Notes: generated by a model from the sequence alone, not told the origin. A stretch of DNA of 64,000 nucleotides from UBA1181 sp045617845 (GCA_045617845.1 JAZLJL010000034.1:1-64000), one strand, 5' to 3'; numbered from the stretch's first letter, positions 35,123-45,300 are shown. Numbers and translations are program-made.

Positions 35123-35833
35123 ATGAAATTACTTAAAATTGGTTCTTTGATACTTTCCGCATCAGCGATTGTATCATGTTCAAACAGCGCTTCCGATAGC
35201 ACGCAGACCACTACCACGGCAGAAAACACACAGGAAGAGATGGTTGCGGCGGCAACTGATTCCGTCGTAGAGAAACAGGAGACCGACTCTGTGGATATCA
35301 AGTTCAAAATGAAGATGGAACTTGAGAAACAAAGGATGATATCGGAGAAACACAAGGTGGAAGGCGCACCAAACATCAAATCCTTTGTCCACGCCCTATT
35401 ACCATCCGTCGACGACTATTACAAAGACCCGAAGGCACTAAAAGATTTGGATGAGCAATTCGACATGAAGAATGGATATTTCGAATTAACCGAAGAGGGG
35501 GACGGTATGTATTCACTCACAAGTTGCTACTGGAACCGCAAGGACGGCAAGAAGCTAGTGGCATTCAACAACTATGTCAACGAGTCAGTCGTAAAAGCCA
35601 ACACCTTAGGTTACATTCAATACTCCTACCTACTTTTCTACCTATACAACGAAGAGACCAAAGAGTTGGAGCACATCGAGGCGCCATTCAACAAGCCTCT
35701 AGAGGGAGAGCACTTGGCATTCATGTTGCCACAGGAAGGCAAGGACATACAATATAATTTTAAAGAAGAAGGTCAGGAAGAGGTAATAATTCACACCCTA
35801 AAATGGAACGGCATGGGATTCGACGTCGAATGA
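35123..35833 (+). CDS. Duplicated lipoprotein, copy 2, function unknown
   Basis: 236 aa, paralogue of the upstream gene. The signal (ends SAIVSCSN) is almost identical; the linker has diverged and lost the poly-Glu run; the domain is well conserved (HKVEGAPNIKSFVHALLPSV, MYSLTSCYWNRKDGKKLVAF, SYLLFYLYNEETKELEHIEA, LKWNGMGFDVE). It ends at a strong terminator. No family was recognised; it is probably anchored in the envelope. Confidence 0.8.
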   Translation: MKLLKIGSLILSASAIVSCSNSASDSTQTTTTAENTQEEMVAAATDSVVEKQETDSVDIKFKMKMELEKQRMISEKHKVEGAPNIKSFVHALLPSVDDYYKDPKALKDLDEQFDMKNGYFELTEEGDGMYSLTSCYWNRKDGKKLVAFNNYVNESVVKANTLGYIQYSYLLFYLYNEETKELEHIEAPFNKPLEGEHLAFMLPQEGKDIQYNFKEEGQEEVIIHTLKWNGMGFDVE

Positions 35834-35855
35834 TCCTGACATTCCAAATAGCGTA

Positions 35856-35899
35856 ATGGTGCGCACCATTTTGTGAAATCGGTGCGCACCATATTTTTT
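35856..35899 (+). terminator. Strong intrinsic terminator
   Basis: ATGGTGCGCACC (35856-35867) pairs with GGTGCGCACCAT (35881-35892), followed by a T6 run (35894-35899). Confidence 0.9.
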
Positions 35900-35969
35900 C
35901 GTGCCGACATAAAACGGGATAGAATCGAATGGTAGGCGCACGGCTGAGCGACTAACTTCACTCCTCGGA

Positions 35970-37151
35970 TTAACGGGGCAGCAACTCCTTCAACATTTGC
36001 GGAGACAATCTCATACGTATCTCACTGATCACAGAATCCTTATCATCCGCAATGAAATCGACGATATATTCATCATAATAATTCTTTTCCGCATGGAGCT
36101 TTCCGTCTAGGCCCTTTCCGCCAGTGAAGCCATTTTCCAAAGCCTCGCCCAAGTTTTTCCCCACGGCATAGATGCCACATCCGTCGCCATACTCCTCATA
36201 CAGAGCGAATTTACGGGTAAAGACACTGATTCCAGTAACATAATCATTCTCCACCTTGGCAGAGAAATATTTCTCGCCGTCCTTACTATAAGAATAGACA
36301 TCACCTTTTATCTCGACCGCATAACTCGGCAAAGCCCCCTTGTCCAAGTGTCTCTGGCCACCCAAGACATATCCATCCATACCTCCGATACCACTAGCCT
36401 CCAAAACATAGGCAGGCAGATCCATGTGGGCTTCGGCTTTCCGAATGAAAGAACCATTTTTGAATTCATAGAAAAAAGAAGGTGTCGTGACAATTCCCTG
36501 ATTGCCATCATCTTGTCTCAGATAACTCAAATCAAGGCCAACCAGGACACCTCCCGTGCACTCGTCGCCCGCAGGCACAAATTTGTAATCGAAATGAGAC
36601 GCATAGTTCTTTTTGATATCGGTCATAGTCTCAGCGTCAAGGCCCAAAAGGTTCACCTCATCCTCGAAGAAAGCCATCACATCAGGCTGAGGGAAAGCCA
36701 CCTTCAAGCGCTGCATTTCTCCATCCTTGTATGAGAACACGCCATTCCCCTCCGACTGATAAGCTCCATCGCATCCACCTCTAGCCGAATAGCAGACATA
36801 CGTCACATCTCCCTCATGGAAACAGACCAACGAAAAAATCCCGTAGAACCCAGCCTCACGGTCCTTATCATCGCCTTCATACCAAGTCTCAAATAGGCAT
36901 CCGTCAGCCTGGGGCGCCTCAGGGAACTCCAGATTCACGCACCGTTGGGGCAATTCCGTTTCCGGAATAAGTTTATACATTTCGAAAGCCCTATTGGGAA
37001 CCTCCACAAAGGCAGAATCAGTCATCACCAAACTTTCCTTTTCCTCCTGTCCGGAAGAAGCATTGTTTTCCCCGCCGCAGGAGAGCAAAAGGGGAAAACA
37101 TGGGGCAACCAAGCAACCTATGATAGCTAATTCGCGCAACAAATTTCTCAT
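35970..37151 (-). CDS. Lipoprotein, function unknown
   Basis: 393 aa. The N terminus has a long hydrophobic signal ending PLLLSCGGE. The mature part is acidic and aromatic with no recognised domain; paired Cys occur in VCYSARGGCDGAYQ and GDGCGIYAVG. No transmembrane segment follows the signal. It stands alone between two terminators, with its own promoter. An envelope ligand-binding or surface role is possible, but nothing specific supports it. Confidence 0.75.
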   Translation of the reverse strand: MRNLLRELAIIGCLVAPCFPLLLSCGGENNASSGQEEKESLVMTDSAFVEVPNRAFEMYKLIPETELPQRCVNLEFPEAPQADGCLFETWYEGDDKDREAGFYGIFSLVCFHEGDVTYVCYSARGGCDGAYQSEGNGVFSYKDGEMQRLKVAFPQPDVMAFFEDEVNLLGLDAETMTDIKKNYASHFDYKFVPAGDECTGGVLVGLDLSYLRQDDGNQGIVTTPSFFYEFKNGSFIRKAEAHMDLPAYVLEASGIGGMDGYVLGGQRHLDKGALPSYAVEIKGDVYSYSKDGEKYFSAKVENDYVTGISVFTRKFALYEEYGDGCGIYAVGKNLGEALENGFTGGKGLDGKLHAEKNYYDEYIVDFIADDKDSVISEIRMRLSPQMLKELLPR

Positions 37152-37189
37152 AAAGCAATCATTTTAAAACACAAATCCGTTTTTCATAA

Positions 37190-37218
37190 CAAAGATAAAT
37201 ATATTAATTGACACACAA
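37190..37218 (-). promoter_or_regulatory. Promoter of the 393-aa lipoprotein
   Basis: On the minus strand, TATCTTTG (37190-37197) with TTG (37216-37218) 18 bp upstream. Confidence 0.65.
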
Positions 37219-37275
37219 TCCCCCAAGCACCCGGATAGCGCAAAATCTTTTTTCCATCACTTCCTAAGGAAAAGG

Positions 37276-37314
37276 AATAAAAAAGAGCCCCGAAGTATTT
37301 CCTACCTTCGGGGC
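37276..37314 (-). terminator. Intrinsic terminator of the M60-type protease gene
   Basis: GCCCCGAAG (37287-37295) pairs with CTTCGGGGC (37306-37314). On the minus strand it is followed by a T-rich run (37276-37284). Confidence 0.88.
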
Positions 37315-37348
37315 CCATATCATTCAAATGACTTTCCTGCGTCCTTAT

Positions 37349-40300
37349 TTATTTGATTTTCAACCCCAACACAGTCCATTCCTCTCCACCACGGACGATG
37401 ATGACACGGTTGTCGCGGATGATTTTCTTAACGGCAAGAGCATCGGATCCGACCTCTTGGACACCCGTCAAATCAGGATTCACAGGGGCATCAAGGTCAC
37501 CCACAATAGTTCCGAATTCTGGCCAATCAGAATTCAAATAGTCTTGTAGCGCGGAGCTGTGGACATGAATAGTAGGCTCAGTTGAGAACATATACATCGC
37601 ATGATTGAGCGGAGTAAGGGACTCCACATAAGCGTTCTTCACGTTCGACTGGTAGAAAACACCCTGCCGCAAATTCACGTTGTCGCCCAAGATCGTCACC
37701 TTACGCAAAGATTTACAATAAGCGAAAGCGTCAAATCCGACAGAAGTGACATTGGCAGGAATCGTGATCTGAGAGATACAGGAATGAGCAAACGCACGGT
37801 CATCTATCTTGGTTATAGAATTAGGCAACACGATAGAAGACAAACGGGTACAATAGGAGAACATTTCCTCTCCGATGCAATTATCCGTCGTAAAATGCGT
37901 TCCGTCATAAGACTCTCCCCCACTGACGATTGTCGCATTAGAAAGATCCAACAAAACGAGCGAGCCTTCATCAATCATTTTAAGCAGATATTTGATATCC
38001 GTTCCATTGATCGGACCTGAGATGCAGGCGCGGAAAGTAGAGGACTTAACGTATTGGGAAACGGTTCCAGGCTCGTCCAACCTAACCTCCACATTCGATA
38101 TGGTACTGGTAGTAGGGACATTATACAACTGTCCGTTCGAACTGACCGCATAAAGATGATAATTTTTCTCCATCACCTCGGAAGGAACACAGAACTTATA
38201 GTCGTTCGATCCATAGAGAAGATTGTTCTCGTCATCCAACAGGACGACACCCACAGCGTCTGTACCCGAAATGACGAAAAATGAATCCTGATGTACAGCG
38301 GTAAGATCAGGAACCTGCGAAGCCTCAGGTGAGAATTCCGTATATTGTCCGAACGTACCGCATTTACCCACTGCATAATCAGGGTCCAAGCGGTCGTTCC
38401 CCGCAGTAGTCAAGAAATCGGTAGTCGGCAAATTGGTGATTCGATCTTCAATGAAAATGATTTCACGGTTCTTTGTGGGATATTTGGAAATTTCCTCCAA
38501 AGTGGCGTCGATCTGCTCTTGCGTAACGGTAATGTGTTTATACCCATAATCATCAATCAACGTGTCGATAGGCTCGAAGAAACCCCAGACCCTAAAGAAG
38601 TCAGTCAAATCCTCATTAGCCACCTCGCACACCTTACGGACAAACTTCAACATGCTCTCATCCGTATTGCTCCATAAAGTCAGAGGATCCTTCCTAAGCT
38701 CCTGGAAAAGGCGCGGATAGAAAGTGATATCATGTTGGGCTTGATGATAATAGAGATAAAGTTGGTAGTACATACGGGTGGCATCGTACACATCCCTTTG
38801 GGCATATGGCACATGATTGGCAAAATCCACGAAAGCGGTAGAAACGGAGCCACCAGACGACACCTTCCTACCGTCAAGGAAACAAATGACATTAGAGAAG
38901 AGATTGTTCGACACCTCGCTTCCGCCTTCCAAGTTGATGGCATCTTGAAGCGCATGGCCGACTTCATGGGCGACGCACCACTCATCTAAATCAGGGGAAT
39001 CAACATTAAAAGAATTGTTCACGCAAGAAGGCGAGTTATAAGACGTTCTATACGTAGTAGAATTCGCCAATCCAGCTTGGTTCTCATCGCCTTCAATCGC
39101 CCAGTGTATATTGTTATAATAATTGGGGAAGTAAGCGTCACCACCCGCAAGGCAATAAGGGGCATGAGCGCACAAGCCATTCGCGACGAACTCAGTTATA
39201 CCCATCAGTTCCCTTTCCCAAAGGATAAGGCTATCGAACCTGGCGACAGAACGGTCTATCGAAATAGGCCATGTGTTACGATAGGTATCCGTATTGAAAT
39301 TCATAGCAGTATACTTACCCTTCACGGTAAAGGTCTGGAACGTGGCGTTCTTCAGCAACGCCTGGTACTCCTCGTCGCTATGGTGAGAAGCATCGTAATA
39401 ACCGTCCACGATTCCACCCTCGATATGGACTTTAACATCAGGCCATTCAGAGACTTTTTTAGTCATCTCTTTCGTCGTATAGGCTGTGTAAACGACATAA
39501 TACATGCTATTCTTCTTTCCTACGATGATATTTAAGCCAGGATTCAAATAGGTACCGGAAGTAGGATTACTGATTAGGCTACCATTCTTCACGCCAGAGA
39601 AATAAATCGTGGCATCAGAAGGCAAAGCCCGATCGGCGAAAACATAAAACGTATCAGGCTCCTCCATATAGATTCCAGTCGGATTACCCATGTAAGAACC
39701 CTCGTTGCTGATTAATTCCTTATGCCAATACTTAGCGTCGCTGTAAGGAGAGTAATCATGGATACGGAATTGCTTCTCATAAGGTTCCCATTGGTCGTTT
39801 TTCACTTTGATGGCGATATTCACTAAAGGCTCGGTCAACCCGACGGACGACATAGCATCCCTCAACGCATCATCATCCAGGGTGGCGAAACGTGTATAAA
39901 GCTGCGTACAAGCATAATCCGCAAAGAAATATTGGAACTTAACAGCCAATACCCTATCATCAGAAAATATAAATCCGTATGTCTCATCCAAATCATCCAC
40001 CAAAGAGCCGTACTCCGACCACGAGGAAGCTTTGTAGAGGGAGGACGAAGAATCATAAACATGGATGGTAGGATCGGAAGAAAACTCGTAGGCACTGTAA
40101 AGAGGCGGGATGAGCGCCTTCATATAAGCGTCCTTAACATTGGATTGATAGAATACGCCTTGTTCCAAAACAGCCACCTCCAGACCGATGGTAACGCTGG
40201 TCAAATCCTCGCAATAGGCAAAAGCGTCCATTCCCACTTGTGTGACGTTATCGGGAATCACGACACTGGTGAGCCCTGAGTGGGCGCATGCCTCCTTATT

Positions 40301-40669
40301 GATACGGGAGAGGGAAAGAGGAAGGACGATGGATTTCAAGTTAGCGCATTCAAAGAACATCTTCTCGCCCAACACGTCATCCTCGGTGTAGTAATCATCC
40401 AAATAGGCATCACCACCACCCACAATGTCCGCATCTTTCAAATTGAGGGAAGACAAACCACCTTCATTGACCAACTGACGCATATACTTCACGTCCGTAC
40501 CATTAATTGGACCTTCAATGACAGCTTCCGTCGCGGAGGACGGCAACAAGGTCGACAATGTTCCCGGAGTCGTCACACTGACGGACTCCGCCATGGCCAT
40601 CCAAGCGGCCAAAATCATTACACAAGTCATTCCCAAACGGGACGACCACAAAGAATGTTTCTTTTCCAT
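37349..40669 (-). CDS. Secreted M60-type metalloprotease flanked by BspA-like leucine-rich repeats
   Basis: 1106 aa. Signal peptide ends AMAES. Residues ~30-235 are a BspA-like (LRR_5) module: PGTLSTLLPSS, EGPINGTDVKYMRQL, CANLKSIVLPLSLSRI, FYQSNVKDAYMK. The middle is a peptidase M60-like domain with zinc motif CVAHEVGHALQD (~567) and the downstream SNNLFSNVICF and VWGFFEPIDTLIDDYGY region. A second copy of the LRR module occupies ~880-1085, and the C terminus ends IIRDNRVIIVRGGEEWTV, also found in the 1699-aa protein. M60 enzymes cleave mucin-type glycoproteins in several bacteria; that substrate is inferred. The short end may serve as a surface-anchoring or export signal. Confidence 0.88.
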   Translation of the reverse strand: MEKKHSLWSSRLGMTCVMILAAWMAMAESVSVTTPGTLSTLLPSSATEAVIEGPINGTDVKYMRQLVNEGGLSSLNLKDADIVGGGDAYLDDYYTEDDVLGEKMFFECANLKSIVLPLSLSRINKEACAHSGLTSVVIPDNVTQVGMDAFAYCEDLTSVTIGLEVAVLEQGVFYQSNVKDAYMKALIPPLYSAYEFSSDPTIHVYDSSSSLYKASSWSEYGSLVDDLDETYGFIFSDDRVLAVKFQYFFADYACTQLYTRFATLDDDALRDAMSSVGLTEPLVNIAIKVKNDQWEPYEKQFRIHDYSPYSDAKYWHKELISNEGSYMGNPTGIYMEEPDTFYVFADRALPSDATIYFSGVKNGSLISNPTSGTYLNPGLNIIVGKKNSMYYVVYTAYTTKEMTKKVSEWPDVKVHIEGGIVDGYYDASHHSDEEYQALLKNATFQTFTVKGKYTAMNFNTDTYRNTWPISIDRSVARFDSLILWERELMGITEFVANGLCAHAPYCLAGGDAYFPNYYNNIHWAIEGDENQAGLANSTTYRTSYNSPSCVNNSFNVDSPDLDEWCVAHEVGHALQDAINLEGGSEVSNNLFSNVICFLDGRKVSSGGSVSTAFVDFANHVPYAQRDVYDATRMYYQLYLYYHQAQHDITFYPRLFQELRKDPLTLWSNTDESMLKFVRKVCEVANEDLTDFFRVWGFFEPIDTLIDDYGYKHITVTQEQIDATLEEISKYPTKNREIIFIEDRITNLPTTDFLTTAGNDRLDPDYAVGKCGTFGQYTEFSPEASQVPDLTAVHQDSFFVISGTDAVGVVLLDDENNLLYGSNDYKFCVPSEVMEKNYHLYAVSSNGQLYNVPTTSTISNVEVRLDEPGTVSQYVKSSTFRACISGPINGTDIKYLLKMIDEGSLVLLDLSNATIVSGGESYDGTHFTTDNCIGEEMFSYCTRLSSIVLPNSITKIDDRAFAHSCISQITIPANVTSVGFDAFAYCKSLRKVTILGDNVNLRQGVFYQSNVKNAYVESLTPLNHAMYMFSTEPTIHVHSSALQDYLNSDWPEFGTIVGDLDAPVNPDLTGVQEVGSDALAVKKIIRDNRVIIVRGGEEWTVLGLKIK

Positions 40670-40762
40670 AAATGAAATGAAAATTACAAAAGTGTTAGTT
40701 AATAGTTTTCTTGCATCTTAAGAACCGTTAATTATTCTCTCTTGATACGCTAATTATCGATA

Positions 40763-40770
40763 CAAAAATA
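40763..40770 (-). promoter_or_regulatory. -7 element of the M60-type protease gene
   Basis: TATTTTTG on the minus strand, 93 bp upstream of the start at 40669. Confidence 0.45.
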
Positions 40771-40850
40771 TTAATAAAATTCGAAAAATCCATATTATCC
40801 TATTCGTTTTAATCGGATTCAAAGCCCCAAGCCATCAAGCCGCGCAGATA

Positions 40851-40873
40851 ATCAATCGGTAATATCGATTGAT
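40851..40873. promoter_or_regulatory. Perfect 8-bp inverted repeat, operator candidate
   Basis: ATCAATCG, 7 bp, CGATTGAT. It lies between the divergent promoters at 40763 (-) and 40924 (+), about 50 bp upstream of the latter, and could bind a dimeric regulator of either or both genes. Confidence 0.45.
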
Positions 40874-40923
40874 ACCATAGAATAAAATCGGTGATAATGG
40901 TCGTCATTCATTTGGATACAACC

Positions 40924-40931
40924 TACCTTTG
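40924..40931 (+). promoter_or_regulatory. -7 element of the small-protein unit
   Basis: TACCTTTG matches TAnnTTTG, 62 bp upstream of the ATG at 40994. Confidence 0.55.
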
Positions 40932-40993
40932 TCATGTAAAACAAAACGAGACACAAGAAAAATTAAATTGTTTAACTTTTAATACTTACAAAA

Positions 40994-41077
40994 ATGGGAA
41001 TGATGTTATTTATGCTATTTATCTTTTTCGCCGCGTTGGGCATTAAGTTTTACGTCAGGAAAGGACAGCAAAGATGA
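40994..41077 (+). CDS. 27-aa single-helix membrane protein
   Basis: A small open frame reads MGMMLFMLFIFFAALGIKFY followed by VRKGQQR: one hydrophobic helix with a basic C-terminal tail, as in known bacterial small membrane proteins. A -7 element is properly placed upstream and the next gene starts 76 bp later on the same strand. It is too short for family recognition, but composition and context support translation. A decaying signal peptide is the alternative. Confidence 0.5.
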   Translation: MGMMLFMLFIFFAALGIKFYVRKGQQR

Positions 41078-41153
41078 CAGCGGGAAAATGAATTGGTCAA
41101 CCGGTCATCATATTAGGGGAATCATAAAGGTAACTACTTAAAAAAAATTGGAT

Positions 41154-41429
41154 ATGAGAAGATTATTAGTAACGTTATTATTGTCAGCGACATGCCTAGG
41201 ATTGCATGCGTTCGACGCGAAGTATATGAGTGTGGATTTCGACAAGATGGAGTTGAAGCATGACGGCAACACATACGAGTTGGTCGAAGTAAGGAGCAAA
41301 CAGAAGAGTTCGTGGAGGGAGGTTACCTACCTCTGCATCGACAGCAAGCTACACGCAGTGGCATTCCGCCTATTCGTGACAGACAGAGGTGATTTCATCA
41401 GGCTACAGAAATACAAGTCAGATAAATGA
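41154..41429 (+). CDS. Small secreted protein, function unknown
   Basis: 91 aa from the ATG at 41154 (a TTG two codons upstream is also in frame). The signal peptide MRRLLVTLLLSATCLGLHAF is clear. The mature part (~70 aa) is strand-like and rich in charged residues (DAKYMSVDFDKMELKHDG, VTYLCIDSKLHAVAFRLFV). No domain recognised. It probably shares a transcript with the 27-aa membrane protein. A secreted single small beta domain is the most that can be said. Confidence 0.65.
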   Translation: MRRLLVTLLLSATCLGLHAFDAKYMSVDFDKMELKHDGNTYELVEVRSKQKSSWREVTYLCIDSKLHAVAFRLFVTDRGDFIRLQKYKSDK

Positions 41430-41482
41430 TAGTGACATAAAATTCCTTTTTTCATTTGTTTCTTTTTTACATTGTTTAAGTG

Positions 41483-41540
41483 AAGGCAAGTTCCCTCCAC
41501 CAAGGAAATGGCGGGAGCCAAAGGGCGGAGGGACTTCCTT
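41483..41540 (+). other. Long hairpin in a 343-bp noncoding stretch
   Basis: Between 41430 and 41772 no gene was found. AAGGCAAGTTCCCTCC (from 41484) pairs with GGAGGGACTTCCTT (41527-41540) over 14 bp with two single-base bulges. It is followed 55 bp later by a terminator, so a structured transcript or leader is possible. Confidence 0.4.
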
Positions 41541-41594
41541 ATGAGTTATTCATGAACGTTTAGGATATGATTGAAATTTTATGTGTATGATGGG

Positions 41595-41636
41595 AATGCC
41601 AGGTTCGAGCATACCATGTTCCGCCTGGCATTTTTT
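41595..41636 (+). terminator. Intrinsic terminator, AATGCCAGG type
   Basis: AATGCCAGG (41595-41603) pairs with CCTGGCATT (41624-41632), followed by T to 41636. The same stem occurs again at 42286. Confidence 0.8.
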
Positions 41637-41772
41637 CCCGACAAGGGGACGGTTCTTTTCCCAGTGACTTCACAAAGCCTTTAACGGCAAAGAATCATAG
41701 TGTGGAGATAGTATGGAGGAGGCAATAAGGCTAGAATTATTATTGTGGAACTTTTTATGGAGGATAGATGAT

Positions 41773-42210
41773 ATGACAAAGTCGCTTAAAATATTAATCG
41801 GAATAACATTCCTCCCGTTCTTCACGAATGCTGAAGAATGGAACGATGAGGAGATGTGGGAAGACGGAGAGATCTGGGGTGGTGATGGCATATGGGAATA
41901 CGAAGAGATAAAGGATGAGTGGACCCCCACAGGCGAATACGCCGACAGAGGCAAGGAGTTTTCCTCCCGAGGACTCCTACAAGAGCAAGAGTGTCCGTGC
42001 ACGTGCCATAACGACGGAGGGCAGACGGGATGCGAAAAGTGTTCCATCATCCACTCCAAACCAGAAGGGGAAAGCGGGAAGCGATCCGCGCAATGGCTGA
42101 CGATGACGATTCCCACCCTATCGGGTGCGCAACGCCAACTCATTAGTCCACAACCTTCACGGACAATAAGCCGCACCCACCTGAAAAAAGAATCTTCCGT
42201 TCGCCCGTAA
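41773..42210 (+). CDS. Exported acidic protein with tryptophan hexads and a Cys/His cluster
   Basis: 145 aa; the ATG at 41773 gives a signal peptide (ends FFTNA), whereas starting 60 bp upstream would bury it. Right after cleavage comes an acidic stretch in which Trp recurs every six residues four times (EEWNDEEMWEDGEIW and on). Residues ~75-95 hold CPCTCHNDGG then CEKC, six potential metal or disulfide ligands. The rest is Ser/Thr/Lys-rich and probably disordered. No family was recognised. It lies between two related terminator hairpins and is a single-gene unit. Confidence 0.6.
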   Translation: MTKSLKILIGITFLPFFTNAEEWNDEEMWEDGEIWGGDGIWEYEEIKDEWTPTGEYADRGKEFSSRGLLQEQECPCTCHNDGGQTGCEKCSIIHSKPEGESGKRSAQWLTMTIPTLSGAQRQLISPQPSRTISRTHLKKESSVRP

Positions 42211-42285
42211 GCATGAAAAAAATAAGCACACCAATTCATAGTGAATTATGTCAGTGTTAATGTGTATGTTCTTATGTATATGGAA

Positions 42286-42330
42286 GCAATGCCAGGTCAG
42301 GACAAAACAGTCCAGCCTGGCATTGCTTTT
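42286..42330. terminator. Bidirectional intrinsic terminator, AATGCCAGG type
   Basis: GCAATGCCAGG (42286-42296) pairs with CCTGGCATTGC (42316-42326), with a smaller GGAC/GTCC stem inside the loop, then T4. It serves the + gene ending at 42210 and the - gene ending at 42360. Confidence 0.85.
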
Positions 42331-42359
42331 CAGGTGCGTGGCACACTTCGACGCAACAC

Positions 42360-45300
42360 TTAACGGATTTTCTGACCCGTCACAGTCCACTCTTCCCCAT
42401 CGCGGATGATGATGACACGGTTGTCGCGGATGATTTTCCATACTTGCGGCTTATCCGCCACGGTCTCTTCTACCCCCAAGGCTTCCATTTGCAGGATTTC
42501 ATCAAGATCGCCCACAATAGTGCCGTAACCGGCCCAATCGGAGTTCTGGTACGCTTCAAGGGATTCCTTATAGACATGGATAACCGGGTGTGAATTGAAA
42601 GCGAGACGTTTCACCTCAGTTGGCGTTTTCGACATCAAATAGATATTCTTGATCGGGGAATTATAGAAACCGCTCACAAAGCTCACATTTTCTTCCACGG
42701 TAAGAGTCTTCATGTGGTCGCAATGGCAAAACACGTTGTAACCAAGTTCCGTGACATTATCAGGGAGAAGAAGCTCCTCGATTCCAGAGTAATGGAAAGC
42801 AGCCTTTCCGATCTCAGTGACGGAGGTCGGGAGAACCACATGTTTCAGGTTTTCGCACCTAAAGAACATGGAATCGCTTATGACGTTATCCTTTTTCACG
42901 TAATTATCATTGAAATACGCTTCCCCGCCTTTGACGAAAGTCGCGTCCGACAAATCGAGCGACTCAAGCGAACCTTCATTGATCAACTGGCGAAGATATT
43001 TCACATCCGTACCATTGAGTGGTCCGGAAATCGTGGCAGTCCGTACGGAAGAACGCAAATATTGCGACAAGGTGCCAGGCTCCACGAAAGTAATCGTCTG
43101 AGACGTTATGACAAGGGAATCAGGACAATCCTCCGCGACCAACACCACATTTTCCTTCGCCTCGCAATTGTCGCGCAAACATACCCGACGGCGTATTCCA
43201 GTGTTCTCGCACGTAGGTTCGAGCACCGTTTCCCATTCGCCGAATTCATGTCCGAGCGCAGGAATCTCAGTTTGAGGGACCAATACCAAGCCGCAAACCG
43301 AGCATTTTGCGCCTTCTTCCCAACCCACCGTCAAGCAAGTCGGGTCGACATACTCCAGCACCTCCTCCATGTGGCCTGGTGCGGCGATTGTATCAAACTC
43401 GTGGGCTTCGCAATTGTTGTGCAAACACATCCTCATGCGTAATCCGGATTCGGTACATGTAGTAGAGCGAAGGGTGTCCCACTCTCCATATTCATGTTCT
43501 TCGTCCAAAATGGCATATTCCAAATCGCCTACGATGGTTCCGAAATTCGCCCAATCCGACGCGAGGTAAACCTCCAGGAACTCCGGATGAACATGAATTG
43601 TCGGAGAATATGAAAATTCAACCTTCCCAAGGGACGGAGGCGTGATCGGTTTCACATAGACATTCTTCACATTAGATTGATAGAATACGCCCTGTTTCAT
43701 TTCCGTCACGTTTTTCCCGATGGCAACGGTTTCCAACTTACTACAATAAGAAAAAGCATCTGCGCCGACAACAGAAACATTATCAGGGACTTCCGCACTC
43801 GTCAAATTAGAATGGGAGCAAAATCTCTCAGGGACTTCACCGACGGAAGAAGGCAAAATCAGCTTTCGTATTTTAGTGCAATAAGCCAACAAATAATCAC
43901 TAGTCGTTTTGCCCGCCTCATTTTGATGTTCCTCATAAACCAATTCATCCTCAAATACGAAAGAAGCGTTAGACAAGTCCAACGAAGTCAAGATTTCCTC
44001 ATTCGCCATTAGATGGAGATAAGCGAAATCCTCTTCATTGAGAGGTCCGGAGACTACGACGCGCTTAGTTGAATAATTGAGAAGTTCGTGCAATGTACCT
44101 GGTTCGGTCACGGTAACCGACTGGAAATCGAGGATAGGAGAATCGGAATGGTCCGCAGCGTCGATAATCTCAAAATCATAACCGTTATTCAAGGCGAACA
44201 AAAGGGCGTAAGAATCCTGATAGACCCTCAGTTTCGTGGTCTTAGGGATAGCACTATTCGTGGAAATGTACCGCACCGATTTAGGGAGTGTCAATTCACT
44301 TAAAACGTTAGCATTTCTAAAAGCACTTCCATGGATAGTTTGCACACCTTCACCCAAGATCACCTCTTTTATATTTTCGCAACCCCTAAAACAATGTTCA
44401 CCAATATCTACCGGTCCACCATCTTTGAACGTAATTTTTTCAAGGTTGAAACAATCAAGGAAAGCTCCATCGCCTGTCAAAAGCATAGTGGATGGGAACA
44501 CAACTTCCTTGTACACCTTTCCCATATACTGATTTGTACTCAACGAAGTAGTTCCCTCTGGAATAACAAAAATAGTAGTCGTATCTTCAATTTCAGGAAT
44601 ATCCGGATGGTTGATAAGGCGGATTTCACCATTCGAAGTTTCTGAACCGACCGTCATCACCTTAGCCTTCACGACAAAAGATTCAGGGACAGTCGGCAAA
44701 TTGAAATCGAAATTAGCGGCATCACCCACCTTCCTTTCCGTGGTATCCGACACAATCAACATGCCGTCCGACCAAATCTCGACATCCTTGAGCATAATGT
44801 CACTTGTGTTGACATGGAAGAATTGGAGCGTGTTATCACCCGTTAGGATATGTTTTTTGGAGAAATCCCATGTATAGTCCTCATATTCTGAAGAAAAAGA
44901 ATTTTCGCCCCAATTATAAAGGCGGGCTTTATAATACTCATTAGGTTGAGAGATACATACATGTTTCATAGTTCCATTGGAATTGTCACCTCCGCCATCC
45001 GTCATCACTTTCGCGCGGACAATCACGCTCTGTGGCTTTTCCTGCAAGTCGAACAAAAATTCCGGCGTTTCCTTTTCACCAACAAAAATTTCACTTGTAT
45101 CGGAAATGACAACTTTCCCATCAACTATGATTTCAAAGTCTTTTATATACAGTCCATAATAGCCACTATTATGTTGGTATTTGACAAGATTTTGGCCGAC
45201 AGCCACAAGGTCAGTCAAATCCCACGTGCGTTCCTCAAACTGGCGAGGCACCGTGTCGGTGTTCCAATTTTGAACAATAGTCGTTTTAATATCACCCGCT

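Larger units (their letters stand above)
34140..35899 (+). repeat. Tandem duplication of an ~890-bp lipoprotein gene unit
   Basis: Two diverged copies follow each other with an 892-bp offset between start codons. The similarity covers the promoter (TACTTTCG and TACCTTCG), a ~67-nt leader, the coding region, and part of the 3' flank (GCGCACCAT after both stops). Confidence 0.9.

Noticed and set aside
41598..41615. GGTTCGAGC, like a tRNA T-arm
   Set aside because: It lies in the loop of a terminator hairpin; no acceptor, D or anticodon arm can be drawn.
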